A DNA stretch of 43,700 bases from Meiothermus luteus (GTDB lineage Bacteria; Deinococcota; Deinococci; Deinococcales; Thermaceae), in assembly GCF_003574085.1 (NCBI RefSeq), contig NZ_QWKZ01000009.1, positions 1 to 43,700 of the forward strand, written 5' to 3'. The notes below the pieces were generated by a model. The model did no database searches. It was not told the origin of the DNA and saw nothing but the letters and a program-made list of their open reading frames with translations. Position 1 is the stretch's first letter; each line of letters starts with the position of its first letter. The translations under genes and the position numbers were made by a program. Positions 9,494-18,629 of this stretch are shown here, piece by piece.

Positions 9494-11782
9494 GTGGCGC
9501 TCAAACCGGTTAAAAAGGGTCTGAGCCCAGAGACCTGGGCTAGCCTCAGGCCCTTTGGCCTGGGGTTGCAAAAACCCAACAACTTCGCCGAGGTCTTCCG
9601 GGCCATCGCTGAAAACCGCGACAACCTGGCCTACGCCTGGCGCATCCTGAGCCAGGGGGTCTGCGACGGTTGCGCCCTTGGGACGAGCGGCCTGCGGGAC
9701 TGGACGATCTCGGGCCTCCACCTTTGCAACATCCGGCTTCGGCTTCTCCGGCTGAACACCATGGGGCCCCTGGATGGAAGCCTGCTGGCCGATGTGTCGG
9801 CGCTTAGGTCCAAGAGTTCTGCCGAGCTGCGGGCCTTGGGCCGCCTGCCCTATCCCCTCTACCGCCGCAAGGGGGAGCCGGGCTTTACCCGCATAAGCTG
9901 GGATGAGGCGCTGGACCGCATCGCCCTTCGGATGTGCAAGACTCCTCCGGAGAAGATGGGCTTCTACCTGACCAGCCGGGGCCTGCCCAACGAGACCTAC
10001 TATGTGGTGCAGAAGGCGGTGCGGGCCTTGGGCTGCAACAACATAGACAACGCGGCTCGCATCTGCCACAGCCCGAGTACGGTGGCCCTCAAGGAGTCGC
10101 TTGGGGTGGCGGCCACCACCTGCAGCTACCGCGACCTGATCGGCACCGACCTGGTGGTGTTCTTGGGCTCCAACCCGGCGGTCAACCAGCCGGTGATGAT
10201 GAAGTACCTGTACTACGCCAAGAAGGCCGGCACCCAGGTGGTCTGCGTGAACCCCTACCGCGAGCCGGCTATGGAGCGCTACTGGGTTCCCTCCGACCCT
10301 GAGAGCGCCTTCTTTGGGACCAAGATTGCCGACCGGTTCTTCCTAGTGGTCCCAGGGGGGGACGCGGCCTTTTTGGTGGGGGTCTTGCGGCACCTCATTG
10401 AGCAGGGCTGGCTGAACGAGCCCTTCATTGAGGCCCACACCACGGGGTTTGAGGCGGTGCGGGCCCAGGCTTTGGGGGCCGGGTGGGCGGAGCTCGAGCG
10501 GCTTTCGGGGGCGAGCCGCCAGGAGATGCTCGAGTTCGCCCTGCTGCTGGCCAAGGCAAAGCGGGCGGTGCTGGTCTGGAGCATGGGCCTCACCCAGCAC
10601 ACCCGGGGGGAGGAGGCTGTGCAGGCCGTCATCAACCTGGCCCTCAGCCGGGGCTACCTGGGGCGGGAGGGCTGCGGCCTGATGCCCATCCGGGGCCACT
10701 CTGGCGTGCAGGGTGGGGCCGAGATGGGGGCCTACGCCACGGTTTTTCCTGGGGGTGTGCCCATTGGGCCGCAAAGTGCCCAGGCCCTTTCCAGCCTTTG
10801 GGGCTTCTCGGTGCCGGACCACCCCGGCCTCACCGCCACGGAGATGCTCGAGGCCGGCCTGGAGGTTCTTTGGAGCATCGGGGGGAATTTCTTGGAAACC
10901 CTGCCCAGCCCGGCCCAGGCCGAGGCTTGCCTAGCCCGCATCCCCCTGCGGGTGCACCAGGACATCGTCCTTTCCTCCCAGATGTTGATAGAACCAGCCG
11001 AGGAGGTCTTTGTCCTCCCGGCCACCACCCGCTACGAGATTCCCGGGGGCTGCACCGAGACCAGCACCGAGCGGCGGGTCATCTTCAGCCCGGAAATCCC
11101 CGGCCCCCGCATCCCCGAGGCTCGCTGGGAGGGGCAGGTTTTTCAGGACTTGGTGGGCCGGATGTGTCCGCCCGAACGGGCTGAGAAGGTCCGCTTTGAG
11201 GGAACCCAGGCCGTGCGGGAGGAGATTGCCCGGGTAGTTCCGCTTTACGAGGGCATCCAGCGCCTCAAGGCCAAGGGGGAGGCCTTCCAATATGGTGGCC
11301 CCCACCTCTGCAAGGATGGGGTCTGCCCTACCCCAGACGGGAAGGCCCGCTTCCGGCCGGTAGACTTCTCGCAGGAGGGCCCGCCCGAGGGGGCCTTCCG
11401 TCTGGTCACAAGGAGGGGAAAACAGTTCAACAGCATGGTTCACGAGCCCACCGATCCGGTCAACGGCGCGCCTCGCGATGCGGTGCTGATGAGCCCGTCC
11501 GATCGGGAAAAGCTGGGCCTGAAGCCCGGCCAGCGGATCTGGCTGCACAACCGCTTTGGCACCTTTGCGGGCCGGGTCTTTGAGGCTCCGGTGCGCCCGG
11601 GTAGCCTGCAGGTGCACTGGCCGGAGGGAAATGTGCTGCTAAGCCCCAAAGAACGCTCTTCCAAGGCCAAGATTCCGGCCTACAAAGAGGCGTATGTCTA
11701 CGTTCACCAAGAACCGCCCCAAAGCCAAGACCCCGACCACCTTGCTGCGGGTGGAGGGGGAGCGGGTCTACCCGAGGTCTGA
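9494..11782 (+). CDS. FdhF/YdeP-family molybdopterin oxidoreductase
   Basis: A 762-residue DMSO-reductase-superfamily protein of the YdeP/formate dehydrogenase-alpha-like group. The N-terminal cysteines Cys57 and Cys60 (GVCDGCALGTSG) and Cys78 (LHLCNIR) could hold a reduced iron-sulfur site. Bis-MGD binding segments include FYLTSRGLPNETYYV, VVFLGSNPAVNQPV and MGLTQHTRGEEAVQ. The C-terminal domain has KQFNSMVHEPTDPVNG and RIWLHNRFGTFAGRV. Cytoplasmic, with no Tat signal. The following fdhD overlaps it by 89 bases, which supports a formate dehydrogenase-like, sulfurated cofactor. The true substrate of the YdeP group is not settled. Confidence 0.85.
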   Translation: MALKPVKKGLSPETWASLRPFGLGLQKPNNFAEVFRAIAENRDNLAYAWRILSQGVCDGCALGTSGLRDWTISGLHLCNIRLRLLRLNTMGPLDGSLLADVSALRSKSSAELRALGRLPYPLYRRKGEPGFTRISWDEALDRIALRMCKTPPEKMGFYLTSRGLPNETYYVVQKAVRALGCNNIDNAARICHSPSTVALKESLGVAATTCSYRDLIGTDLVVFLGSNPAVNQPVMMKYLYYAKKAGTQVVCVNPYREPAMERYWVPSDPESAFFGTKIADRFFLVVPGGDAAFLVGVLRHLIEQGWLNEPFIEAHTTGFEAVRAQALGAGWAELERLSGASRQEMLEFALLLAKAKRAVLVWSMGLTQHTRGEEAVQAVINLALSRGYLGREGCGLMPIRGHSGVQGGAEMGAYATVFPGGVPIGPQSAQALSSLWGFSVPDHPGLTATEMLEAGLEVLWSIGGNFLETLPSPAQAEACLARIPLRVHQDIVLSSQMLIEPAEEVFVLPATTRYEIPGGCTETSTERRVIFSPEIPGPRIPEARWEGQVFQDLVGRMCPPERAEKVRFEGTQAVREEIARVVPLYEGIQRLKAKGEAFQYGGPHLCKDGVCPTPDGKARFRPVDFSQEGPPEGAFRLVTRRGKQFNSMVHEPTDPVNGAPRDAVLMSPSDREKLGLKPGQRIWLHNRFGTFAGRVFEAPVRPGSLQVHWPEGNVLLSPKERSSKAKIPAYKEAYVYVHQEPPQSQDPDHLAAGGGGAGLPEV

Positions 11783-12539
11783 CTACCTGGCCACCGAGGA
11801 GCCGCTGGAGATTCGCTTGGTGGCGCAGGGGGGGGAGGGGCGCACCCTGGCGGTTACGATGCGCACCCCGGGCCACGACTTTGAGCTCGCCGCGGGTTTC
11901 TTGTTTGCCGAGGGGATCGTTTCCCGCAGGGAGGAGATACGTCGCATTAGCTACTGCGCACCGCGGGGTGAGCCTCAACAGTACAACGTGGTGAGCGTGG
12001 CCATAAACGCCCCCCACCTACCCGAGCTGACCTCCTTTGAGCGCCACTTCTTCACCCACTCGGCCTGTGGGGTCTGCGGCCGGGCCAGCCTGGAGAACCT
12101 CTACCGCCGCTACCGCCCTCTGCAAGACGGCCCGACGGTGCCGGCCCGTCTGCTGCTTGCCCTGCCGCAGAGGCTGCTGTCCCATCAGACCCTCTTCGGG
12201 GCTACCGGCGGGCTCCATGCAGCGGCCCTTTTTGACCCTGAAGGCGGCCTGCTGGCCTTGCGGGAGGACGTGGGCCGGCACAACGCCGTGGACAAGCTCC
12301 TGGGCTGGGCCTTGTTGGAGGGCCGGCTACCCTTGTCCGAGTGCTTGCTGCTGGTCAGCGGGCGGGCCAGTTTTGAACTGGTGCAGAAGGCCCTGGCCGC
12401 GGAGGTACCCATTCTGGTGGCCCTCTCGGCCCCCAGCAGCCTGGCGGTGGACCTGGCCCGGGCCTTCAACCTCACGCTGGCGGGCTTTTTGCGGTCGGGC
12501 TTCAACCTCTACGCTGCCCCAGAGCGGATCCGGGTTTGA
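11694..12539 (+). CDS. fdhD: Formate dehydrogenase accessory sulfurtransferase FdhD
   Basis: A 281-residue FdhD. The persulfide-carrying cysteine pair is Cys125/Cys128 (HSACGVCGRAS); other family segments are EEPLEIRLV, MRTPGHDFELAAGFLFAEG, ALREDVGRHNAVDKLLG and SGRASFELVQKA. FdhD passes sulfur from IscS to the molybdenum cofactor of formate dehydrogenases. The ATG at 11694 lies 89 bases inside the preceding oxidoreductase gene, an unusually long overlap; the first 30 residues are a basic, poorly conserved extension. A start closer to the conserved part would shorten the overlap, but I see no better candidate. It converges with the DUF815 gene and overlaps its end by 38 bases. Confidence 0.92.
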   Translation: MSTFTKNRPKAKTPTTLLRVEGERVYPRSDYLATEEPLEIRLVAQGGEGRTLAVTMRTPGHDFELAAGFLFAEGIVSRREEIRRISYCAPRGEPQQYNVVSVAINAPHLPELTSFERHFFTHSACGVCGRASLENLYRRYRPLQDGPTVPARLLLALPQRLLSHQTLFGATGGLHAAALFDPEGGLLALREDVGRHNAVDKLLGWALLEGRLPLSECLLLVSGRASFELVQKALAAEVPILVALSAPSSLAVDLARAFNLTLAGFLRSGFNLYAAPERIRV

Positions 12540-13605
12540 CACCTTGAATGGTGGCGAATTGACGGGCTGTTCGGCCCGAAAAGCCCCGGCCCTCTAGGGC
12601 AAAACGCAGTGCGGCCTGGCGGGTGGCCTCGTCTAGGGGCCGTCCTAGGATGTGGGCCACCGCCTCTAGGTAGAGCGGCTGGTCAAAGGGAGGGAAGGTG
12701 AGGACCAGGCCAAAGCGGTCGGCCAGGGCCAGCTTGTCCTGAAGGGTGTCCCAGGAGGCGGGCTCGGGGGCGTTGGGGTCGGGCCGGTCGCTCCACTGCT
12801 CCCGCACCAGGTTGCGCCGGTTGGAGGTGGCCACCACCAGCACGTTGGGGGGCCGTTCGTAGACTGCCCCTTCCAACAGGGCTTTGAGCTTGTGGAAGCG
12901 TTCGTCGTCGCTGCTAAAGGCAAGGTCGTCTAGGTAGAGCACGAAGCGGTAGGGGAGGGGGGCCAGGAGGGCCAGGAGCGCGGGGAGTTGCTCGAGGCTG
13001 TCGGGCAGCACCTCCACCAGCCGCAGCCCCCTCGGGCTGTACTCGGTGCGCAGGGCCTTGACTGCGGTGGATTTGCCCGAGCCTCGAGCCCCGTACAGAA
13101 GGACCGGGACCGCCTCTTTTCCTTCTAAAAACCCCTCCACGTGTTGCCGCAGGGCCTGGAGCTGCCGAGCGTAGCCCACCAGGTCGCTGAAGCGGGCCGG
13201 GTCGGGGTGGGGAACCGGTTCCATCTTCCGGTCGTAGAGGAAGGCGGTGTGCTGCGCGTATATTCCGTACCCGTGGGCCCGGTAAAGCGCTTGTAGTTCG
13301 CTGGCTGAGCCTCCTTGGAGCACCCTGAGGGCCGCCTGTTCGGCGGGGCTGGCCTCGCGCAAACCGAAGTCGGCAAAGGGGTAGCGCTGCTTAAGCTGGG
13401 CGAGTTCGTGCCGCAGCAGGGAGAGCTCCTGCTCAATCCAGTCGCCAAGCCCTGGCGTGAGGGGCTCGGTGAGCAGCCTTCGGGCCAGGTCCTCGGCGTA
13501 CCAGAGGCGTTGGCAGAGGACCCAGGCCCAGGGTTCCCCCCGGGGGGGGTGGGCGTGGAAGAGCTCGGCGAGAGGGCTTTCGTGAAGGGGCGGAAAAAGC
13601 CGCAT
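12502..13605 (-). CDS. DUF815 AAA+ ATPase
   Basis: A 367-residue ATPase of the DUF815 group. Walker A is GARGSGKST (172-180) and Walker B is VLYLDDLAFS. The family-typical segments LKALLEGAVYERPPNVLVVA, TSNRRNLVREQW and LADRFGLVLTFPPFDQ are all present. The function is unknown; members are soluble AAA+ proteins found widely in bacteria. The N-terminal 130 residues are a helical domain. TAGAAT on the minus strand at 13614-13619 is eight bases before the ATG, so the gene may have its own leaderless start although it lies 25 bases after the urate operon. Its 3' end runs into fdhD on the other strand. Confidence 0.85.
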   Translation of the reverse strand: MRLFPPLHESPLAELFHAHPPRGEPWAWVLCQRLWYAEDLARRLLTEPLTPGLGDWIEQELSLLRHELAQLKQRYPFADFGLREASPAEQAALRVLQGGSASELQALYRAHGYGIYAQHTAFLYDRKMEPVPHPDPARFSDLVGYARQLQALRQHVEGFLEGKEAVPVLLYGARGSGKSTAVKALRTEYSPRGLRLVEVLPDSLEQLPALLALLAPLPYRFVLYLDDLAFSSDDERFHKLKALLEGAVYERPPNVLVVATSNRRNLVREQWSDRPDPNAPEPASWDTLQDKLALADRFGLVLTFPPFDQPLYLEAVAHILGRPLDEATRQAALRFALEGRGFSGRTARQFATIQGVKPGSALGQRRG

Positions 13606-13613
13606 CGGGGGCT

Positions 13614-13619
13614 ATTCTA
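13614..13619 (-). promoter_or_regulatory. Leaderless-type -10 box (TAGAAT) of the DUF815 gene
   Basis: TAGAAT on the minus strand lies eight bases before the ATG, with no Shine-Dalgarno sequence between. The layout is the same as for the DUF503 gene, and the assignment is by motif only. Confidence 0.4.
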
Positions 13620-13630
13620 CCCTCATGGAC

Positions 13631-14923
13631 CTAGTCGTTCAGGGTGAGGGGTTCGTCCTTGGGGGGGCCTTTCTCTTCAGCCTGGGAGAGCTTGGCCAGG
13701 GTGAGGGCCAGCACCTGTACCCCTCGAGCGATGTCCTCTGGGCTAGCGTACTCGTCCGGACGGTGGCTTATCCCTCCCCGGCAGGGGATGAAGAGCATGG
13801 CGGTGGGGGCGATGCGGGCCATGAACAAAGCGTCGTGGTAGGCCCGGCTCACCATCAGCTTGAAGCGCACCGAGGCTTCCCCACAGGCCTCCACCAGCGC
13901 CCTTAGGACCTCAGAGGCCGACTTGGCAGGGGGATCCATGTTGATGATCTCCACGCTGTAACGGATGTTCCGCCGGGTACAGACCTGTTCCACGCCTTGC
14001 AGGATGTTCCGAACCACCTGGTCGCGCCGGCTTTGCTCCACATCGCGCACGTCAATCTCCAGACGGACCCGGCTGGGCACGCTGTTGATGGCGTTGGGGT
14101 GGACCTCACAGAACCCGGTGGTGGCCACGGTGTTGATGCTGCCGCTGCCTCGAGCAAAAGCCTCCACCCCTAAGATGATTTCCGCAGCCGCGCAAAGGGC
14201 GTCCTTTCGGTCGGGCATTAGGACCGTGCCGGCGTGGCCCCCTTCGCCCTCCAGGACGACCCGCAACGAGGCCGGGGCGGCGATGGCGGTGACCACGCCG
14301 AGCGGCACCCCCTCCTGCTCCAGCACCGGTCCTTGCTCAATGTGCAGTTCTACAAAGGCGGCGTAGTGGTTCTCAGGCAGTCGAACCTCTTCCAGCGGCC
14401 CTGTGTAGCCCGCTTTTTGGCGCACCTCCTCTAGGCTGTTGCCCTCGCTGTCTTTGAGCGCCCGCAAGGCTTCCGGGCTCAGTGCGCCGCTCAGCGCCCG
14501 GCTGCCCAGGCAGCCGATGCCAAAGCGGGTGGGCTCCTCGGCGGTGAAGACCAGGAGCTCAATTGAGCGGTGCGGTTTGAAGCCGGCTTGCTGCAGCGCC
14601 CGGATGGCCTCCAGCCCCCCCAGCACCCCCACTGTTCCGTCGTACATGCCGGCGTAGGGGATGGCGTCAATGTGGGAGCCGGTGCCCACCGCCGGGAGCT
14701 CAGGGGCGTGGCCCTCCCAGCGGGCGAAGAGGTTGCCCAAGGGGTCCTCCCGCACCTTTAGGCCGGCCTCCTGGAAGAGCTCTTTTAAGTAGGCGCGGGC
14801 CTCGAGGTCGGGCTTGGTGAAGAGGATGCGGGTGATGGCCGGGGGAGGGGTGTCGGAGTAGCTGGCCAGATGCTCGAGCTCCCGCACAAGGCGTTCGGTG
14901 TTGACCTGGAGTTTTAGGGCCAT
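13631..14923 (-). CDS. Ureidoglycolate amidohydrolase (UAH), M20 family
   Basis: A 430-residue M20 amidase. TGSHIDAIPYAGMYDG (His84, Asp95) and FTAEEPTRFGIGCLGSR (Glu129/130) match plant and bacterial ureidoglycolate amidohydrolases more closely than allantoate amidohydrolases; the EEPTRFGI and GSHIDAIPY forms are diagnostic as I recall them. It would release glyoxylate, ammonia and CO2 from ureidoglycolate, the last step of the operon. Later metal ligands include FVELHIEQGPVLE and the C-terminal SHRPDEY. The ATG at 14923 starts the conserved region and lies 17 bases after the allE stop; the longer frame upstream is allE in another frame. Confidence 0.85.
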   Translation of the reverse strand: MALKLQVNTERLVRELEHLASYSDTPPPAITRILFTKPDLEARAYLKELFQEAGLKVREDPLGNLFARWEGHAPELPAVGTGSHIDAIPYAGMYDGTVGVLGGLEAIRALQQAGFKPHRSIELLVFTAEEPTRFGIGCLGSRALSGALSPEALRALKDSEGNSLEEVRQKAGYTGPLEEVRLPENHYAAFVELHIEQGPVLEQEGVPLGVVTAIAAPASLRVVLEGEGGHAGTVLMPDRKDALCAAAEIILGVEAFARGSGSINTVATTGFCEVHPNAINSVPSRVRLEIDVRDVEQSRRDQVVRNILQGVEQVCTRRNIRYSVEIINMDPPAKSASEVLRALVEACGEASVRFKLMVSRAYHDALFMARIAPTAMLFIPCRGGISHRPDEYASPEDIARGVQVLALTLAKLSQAEEKGPPKDEPLTLND

Positions 14924-14940
14924 AATGATTCCGTCCAATT

Positions 14941-15687
14941 TCAGAGCAGCTCCAGCGAGTGTCGGTTGACGTCCTTGTAAATGAGATATTTGCTCGGGCC
15001 CTTGCCTAGAGCGCCAAACCACTGCGGGCAGTAGGAGGCCATCCAGATGATATCCCCGGTCTGCACGGGGTACCACCGCTCGCCCAGGCGATAGACCCCA
15101 CCCCCTTGCAGGAAGAGCAGGCCGTGCTCCATCACGTGGGTCTCCACCATGGGCAGGTGGGCCCCCGGTTCAAAGGTCATGGTGTTGACCGCCAGGTCAA
15201 AGGAGGGGTGGTCGGGCAGCAGCAGGCGCACCTGTAGGGCCTCGTCTCCCATCAGAGGGTTGGCGGCCACCTCTGGCTCAAAGCCCAGCACCAAGCCGGG
15301 TGGCTCAGCACCGGCCAGGGCCTGGTAGGGCTTTTCAAAGACCACCATCCGGCTTTCGGTATGGGCGGTGAAGCGGTGGGGGGTGTTGGCCGGGAGGTAG
15401 GCGTAGTGGTGGGCCTCTAGGGTGTGCTGGGCCCCAGCCACCTCGAGCCCCACCCGCCCTGAGAGGACGTAGGCGAACCGCTGGACGTCCAGCAGGGTCA
15501 TCTCCCCGCTGCCCCCGGGTTGCATCTCCACCGTGTACATCTTGAAGCGGGCCCCCAGCTCCGGCGAGATGTGTACGATGCAGAGGGTGTTTGTCCAGCC
15601 TGGCAGGGGGGCCCGGATGAAGGTGTCGGGGGTCAGCAGGGCGTGGTCGGGGGCCACGTGGGTGCGGGTAAATCCTGTCAGGCTCAT
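14941..15687 (-). CDS. allE: (S)-ureidoglycine aminohydrolase (AllE/YlbA)
   Basis: A 248-residue bicupin. The N-terminal cupin holds GEMTLLDVQRFAYVLSGRV and the C-terminal cupin the metal site around PMVETHVMEHGLLFLQGGG (Glu, His, His, Gln), followed by DIIWMASYCPQWFGALG. AllE deaminates ureidoglycine to ureidoglycolate with Mn2+. It links AllC (makes ureidoglycine) to UAH (consumes ureidoglycolate). The start overlaps the allB stop in ATGA. Confidence 0.9.
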   Translation of the reverse strand: MSLTGFTRTHVAPDHALLTPDTFIRAPLPGWTNTLCIVHISPELGARFKMYTVEMQPGGSGEMTLLDVQRFAYVLSGRVGLEVAGAQHTLEAHHYAYLPANTPHRFTAHTESRMVVFEKPYQALAGAEPPGLVLGFEPEVAANPLMGDEALQVRLLLPDHPSFDLAVNTMTFEPGAHLPMVETHVMEHGLLFLQGGGVYRLGERWYPVQTGDIIWMASYCPQWFGALGKGPSKYLIYKDVNRHSLELL

Positions 15688-17027
15688 GGTTCCCTCGTGA
15701 GCAGGCGTACGCTGCTGGGCCTTCTTATCTTACCCTGAGCGTAGATGGCCTCGCCCCGCAGCCAGGTGCTCTCCACCACGCCCCGGAAGCTTCGGTGTAG
15801 GTAGGGGGAGAGGGCGTGGCGGTAGTGGAGGTCCTGGGGGGTCAGGGTGTGGCTTTGCTCCAGGTCAACCAGGGCGAAGTCGGCGTCGTAGCCTGGCTCG
15901 AGCCGGCCCTTTCGGGCCAGACCAAACCGCCGGGCGGGCCCTTCGGCCAGGAGGGCCGCAAGCCGCTCTAGGGAAAGGCCCCGCCTCTGCCAGCCCTCGG
16001 TCAGCAGCGCCGCCAGGGTGGACTGCACCCCGGCGATGCCCCCCCAAAGGGCGAAGAAGTCCTCCCCCTGCTTCATCTCCGGCGGGCTTGGGGAGTGGTC
16101 GGAGCCGATGAGGTCTATCGCGCCCTCCAGAACCTGGGCCCAAAGCCTTTCCTGCTCAGCCCTGGCCCGCAAAGGGGGGGCGCACTTGCCCACCGCCCCT
16201 AGCCGTTCCAGGTCGTCCTCGGTGAAGGTTAGGTAGTGGGGACAGGTCTCCAGGCTCACGTCCACCCCCCTGGCCCGGGCCTCGGCGGCCAAGGCCACCC
16301 CTGCTCCTGAGCTGATGTGCACGATGTGCAGCTTGCAGCCGGTTTCCTGGGCCAGCAGGAGAGCCCGTCCGATGGCTTCAAGCTCGGTGAATACCGGCCT
16401 CGAGGCCAGGTACTCCCGCCAGGAGGTGCCCAGGGCCCGGGCCTTTCGGGTGAGGTGGGCGGTGAGGGCCTCCGACTCGGCGTGCACCGCTACCGGCAGC
16501 CCAAGCTGGGCCGCGATGCGCATCCCTTCGTAGAGGGTGGCGTCGTCGCAAACAGGGAATTCCGGGAGGCCCGAGTTGCACATGAAGGCCTTGAAGCCGA
16601 TGGCCCCCCGCTCGGCCAGCTCGGGCAAGCGCTCGAGGTTCTGCGGGGTCAGGCCGCCCCACAGCGCGAAGTCGGTGTGCGATTGGGACCGCATGGCGGA
16701 GAGCTTGAGGTCAAAGGAAGGGCCGTCTAGGGTGCAGGGCAGCGAGTTGAGGGGCATGTCAAAAAAGGCCGTACCTCCCCCTGCGGCCAAGGCCGCGCTG
16801 CCGGTAGCGATGCCCTCCCAGTGGGCCTGGCCGGGCTCGTTGAAGTGGACGTGGACGTCTATCAGCCCGGGAAAGACGTGAAGCCCCTGGGCAGATACTT
16901 CCTGCCGGGCCGACTCGGTAATTTCCGGAGCGATGACCGCTATTCGTCCACCCTCTACCCCTAGGTCGGCTTGCTGCAGGCCCTCGGGGGTGACCAGGGT
17001 TCCGCCGCGCACGATGAGATCAAGCAT
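15684..17027 (-). CDS. allB: Allantoinase
   Basis: A 447-residue amidohydrolase. The binuclear metal site is complete: His59 and His61 (DVHVHFNEPG), the carboxylatable Lys146 (GFKAFMC), His182 (VHAESEA), His237 (VHISSGAG) and Asp310 (GSDHSPSPPEMK). The GFKAFMCNSG form is typical of allantoinase rather than dihydroorotase. It hydrolyses allantoin to allantoate. The start overlaps the allC stop by eight bases, and the stop overlaps allE. Confidence 0.93.
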   Translation of the reverse strand: MLDLIVRGGTLVTPEGLQQADLGVEGGRIAVIAPEITESARQEVSAQGLHVFPGLIDVHVHFNEPGQAHWEGIATGSAALAAGGGTAFFDMPLNSLPCTLDGPSFDLKLSAMRSQSHTDFALWGGLTPQNLERLPELAERGAIGFKAFMCNSGLPEFPVCDDATLYEGMRIAAQLGLPVAVHAESEALTAHLTRKARALGTSWREYLASRPVFTELEAIGRALLLAQETGCKLHIVHISSGAGVALAAEARARGVDVSLETCPHYLTFTEDDLERLGAVGKCAPPLRARAEQERLWAQVLEGAIDLIGSDHSPSPPEMKQGEDFFALWGGIAGVQSTLAALLTEGWQRRGLSLERLAALLAEGPARRFGLARKGRLEPGYDADFALVDLEQSHTLTPQDLHYRHALSPYLHRSFRGVVESTWLRGEAIYAQGKIRRPSSVRLLTREP

Positions 17028-18258
17028 ACTCGCCTCCCAACCGCCGCAGGAAGTGGAGCCCCACCCGCAACGCGGCCGCGACGTCCTGGGGCCAGACCGA
17101 CTCCTCGGGATGGTGCGAAAGCCCCCTTGGGCTGCGCAGGAAGAGCATGGCCACGGGGCATAAGGAGGCCATGACCATAGCGTCGTGGCCGGCGCCGGAG
17201 ACCATCCGGTACGGGGGGTAGCCCTGGGCCTCCACCGCCTGGGCTAGCGCTTCACGCAGTTGGGGGTCGCAGGGCACCGCAGGCTGCTCGTGCAGGGTTT
17301 GGTAAGCCAGCTCCAGCCCCCGCCGCAGTGCGACTTGCTGGGCCCGGCCGACCAGATGGGCCACCGCGTGGGCCCTCACCTGGTCGTCGGCGTGCCGAAC
17401 GTCCAGGCTAAGCCGCACCTCACCTGGAATCACGTTGGCCACCCCGGGCAGAGCCGCAATTCTGCCCACCGTGGCCACCAGCCCCGGCGTTTCCCGGGCC
17501 TCCCGCTCCACCCAGGTAATCCACTCGGCTGCCCCGGCCAAGGCATCGCGCCGTAGGGGCATGGGGGTGGTTCCGGCGTGGCCGGCCTGGCCGAGGAAGC
17601 TGAGCTCGAGCCGACTCTGCCCCACAATCGCCTCCACCACCCCCAGCGGGTACCCCAGGCTTTCCAGGACCGGCCCCTGCTCAATGTGGAACTCCAGGTA
17701 GCCCCGAACCCGGTGGGGCTGGTAGGCGGCCTGGGGAATCTGGCCGGGGTCAAGCCCAAAGGCCCTGATGGCCTCGGCCAGGCTTAGCCCCTGGGCGTCC
17801 TTGCGTTCCAGGAGCCCGGCCTCAAAGCGCCCTGCTGCCGCCTTGCTGCCCAGGAAGGGGACCCCAAAGCGTACCCCTTCCTCCTCGGAAAAGGCGATGA
17901 CCTCCAGGGCCCAAGGGAGCCGCTCACCCCCTAGGGCCTCCACCAGGGCCAAGGCCAGCACCACCCCCAGCACCCCGTCGTAGGGCCCGGCGTCCCGTAC
18001 GGTGTCCACATGGGAGCCGAGCAGGAACAGGGGGGCATCGGGCTTTTGGCCTGGGTAGCGGCCGATCAGGTTGCCCACTGCGTCTATTCGGACCTCCATG
18101 CCCAGGGCCTCCATCCAGCCCGCGAGCATCCGGTGCGCCTCCCGCATGGCGGGGCAGAGGAAGGTGCGGGTCAGGCGGCCCTCCTCCTCGGAGAGGCGCG
18201 CTAGGGCCCCACACCGCTCAACGACCTTTTGGGCGAGGGTCTGCAGGTCTGCCTCCAT
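17020..18258 (-). CDS. allC: Allantoate amidohydrolase, M20 family
   Basis: A 412-residue M20 amidase. It carries LGSHVDTVRDAGPYDGVLGV, FSEEEGVRFGVPFLGSKA, YLEFHIEQGPVLESLGYPLG and the C-terminal SGAGHDAMVMASL and LSHHPEESV. These forms match AllC/HyuC-type enzymes. It would convert allantoate to ureidoglycine, CO2 and ammonia. It differs from the second M20 enzyme of the operon (13631-14923), so the two probably act in sequence rather than being redundant. N-carbamoyl amino acid hydrolase is the alternative by sequence only. The stop overlaps allB. Confidence 0.87.
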   Translation of the reverse strand: MEADLQTLAQKVVERCGALARLSEEEGRLTRTFLCPAMREAHRMLAGWMEALGMEVRIDAVGNLIGRYPGQKPDAPLFLLGSHVDTVRDAGPYDGVLGVVLALALVEALGGERLPWALEVIAFSEEEGVRFGVPFLGSKAAAGRFEAGLLERKDAQGLSLAEAIRAFGLDPGQIPQAAYQPHRVRGYLEFHIEQGPVLESLGYPLGVVEAIVGQSRLELSFLGQAGHAGTTPMPLRRDALAGAAEWITWVEREARETPGLVATVGRIAALPGVANVIPGEVRLSLDVRHADDQVRAHAVAHLVGRAQQVALRRGLELAYQTLHEQPAVPCDPQLREALAQAVEAQGYPPYRMVSGAGHDAMVMASLCPVAMLFLRSPRGLSHHPEESVWPQDVAAALRVGLHFLRRLGGEYA

Positions 18259-18263
18259 GGGGC

Positions 18264-18620
18264 CTAGCTCCCGCGGTAGGTGCTGTAGCCGAAGGGGGAG
18301 ACCAGCAGGGGAACGTGGTAGTGGCCCTGGGCTTCGGCGATGCCGAAGCGGATGGGCACCGCGTCCAAGAAGGGCGGGCTGGGCAGGCGCACCCCCTGGG
18401 CGGCGAAGTAGTCCGCCACATGAAAGACCAGCTCATAGACCCCGATGGGCAGGGCTTCCCCAGAGAGGAGGGGGGTATCGGTCCGGCCGTCGGCGTTGGT
18501 GATGGCAGAAGCGACCAGGGTACGGGCGCCGCTTTCCTCGAGGCGGTAGAGCTCGAGCCGCATCCCCGCCGCAGGGCGGCCGTGGGTGGTGTCCAGAACG
18601 TGGGTAGATAGCCGGGCCAT
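18264..18620 (-). CDS. uraH: 5-hydroxyisourate hydrolase (transthyretin-like)
   Basis: A 118-residue transthyretin-related protein. [14 protein letters not shown] at the N-terminus, [20 protein letters not shown] at the C-terminus and the YRGS tail are the HIU hydrolase signatures. It opens 5-hydroxyisourate, the product of urate oxidation, to OHCU. It lies between puuD (10 bases upstream) and allC, as expected for the pathway order. Confidence 0.95.
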   Translation of the reverse strand: MARLSTHVLDTTHGRPAAGMRLELYRLEESGARTLVASAITNADGRTDTPLLSGEALPIGVYELVFHVADYFAAQGVRLPSPPFLDAVPIRFGIAEAQGHYHVPLLVSPFGYSTYRGS

Positions 18621-18629
18621 GCCAACCTC

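Noticed and set aside
13631-18258. Redundant paralogous M20 amidases
   Set aside because: The two enzymes carry different signature forms (GSHIDAIPY/EEPTRFGI versus GSHVDTVRDAG/EEEGVRFG), matching successive steps rather than duplicates.
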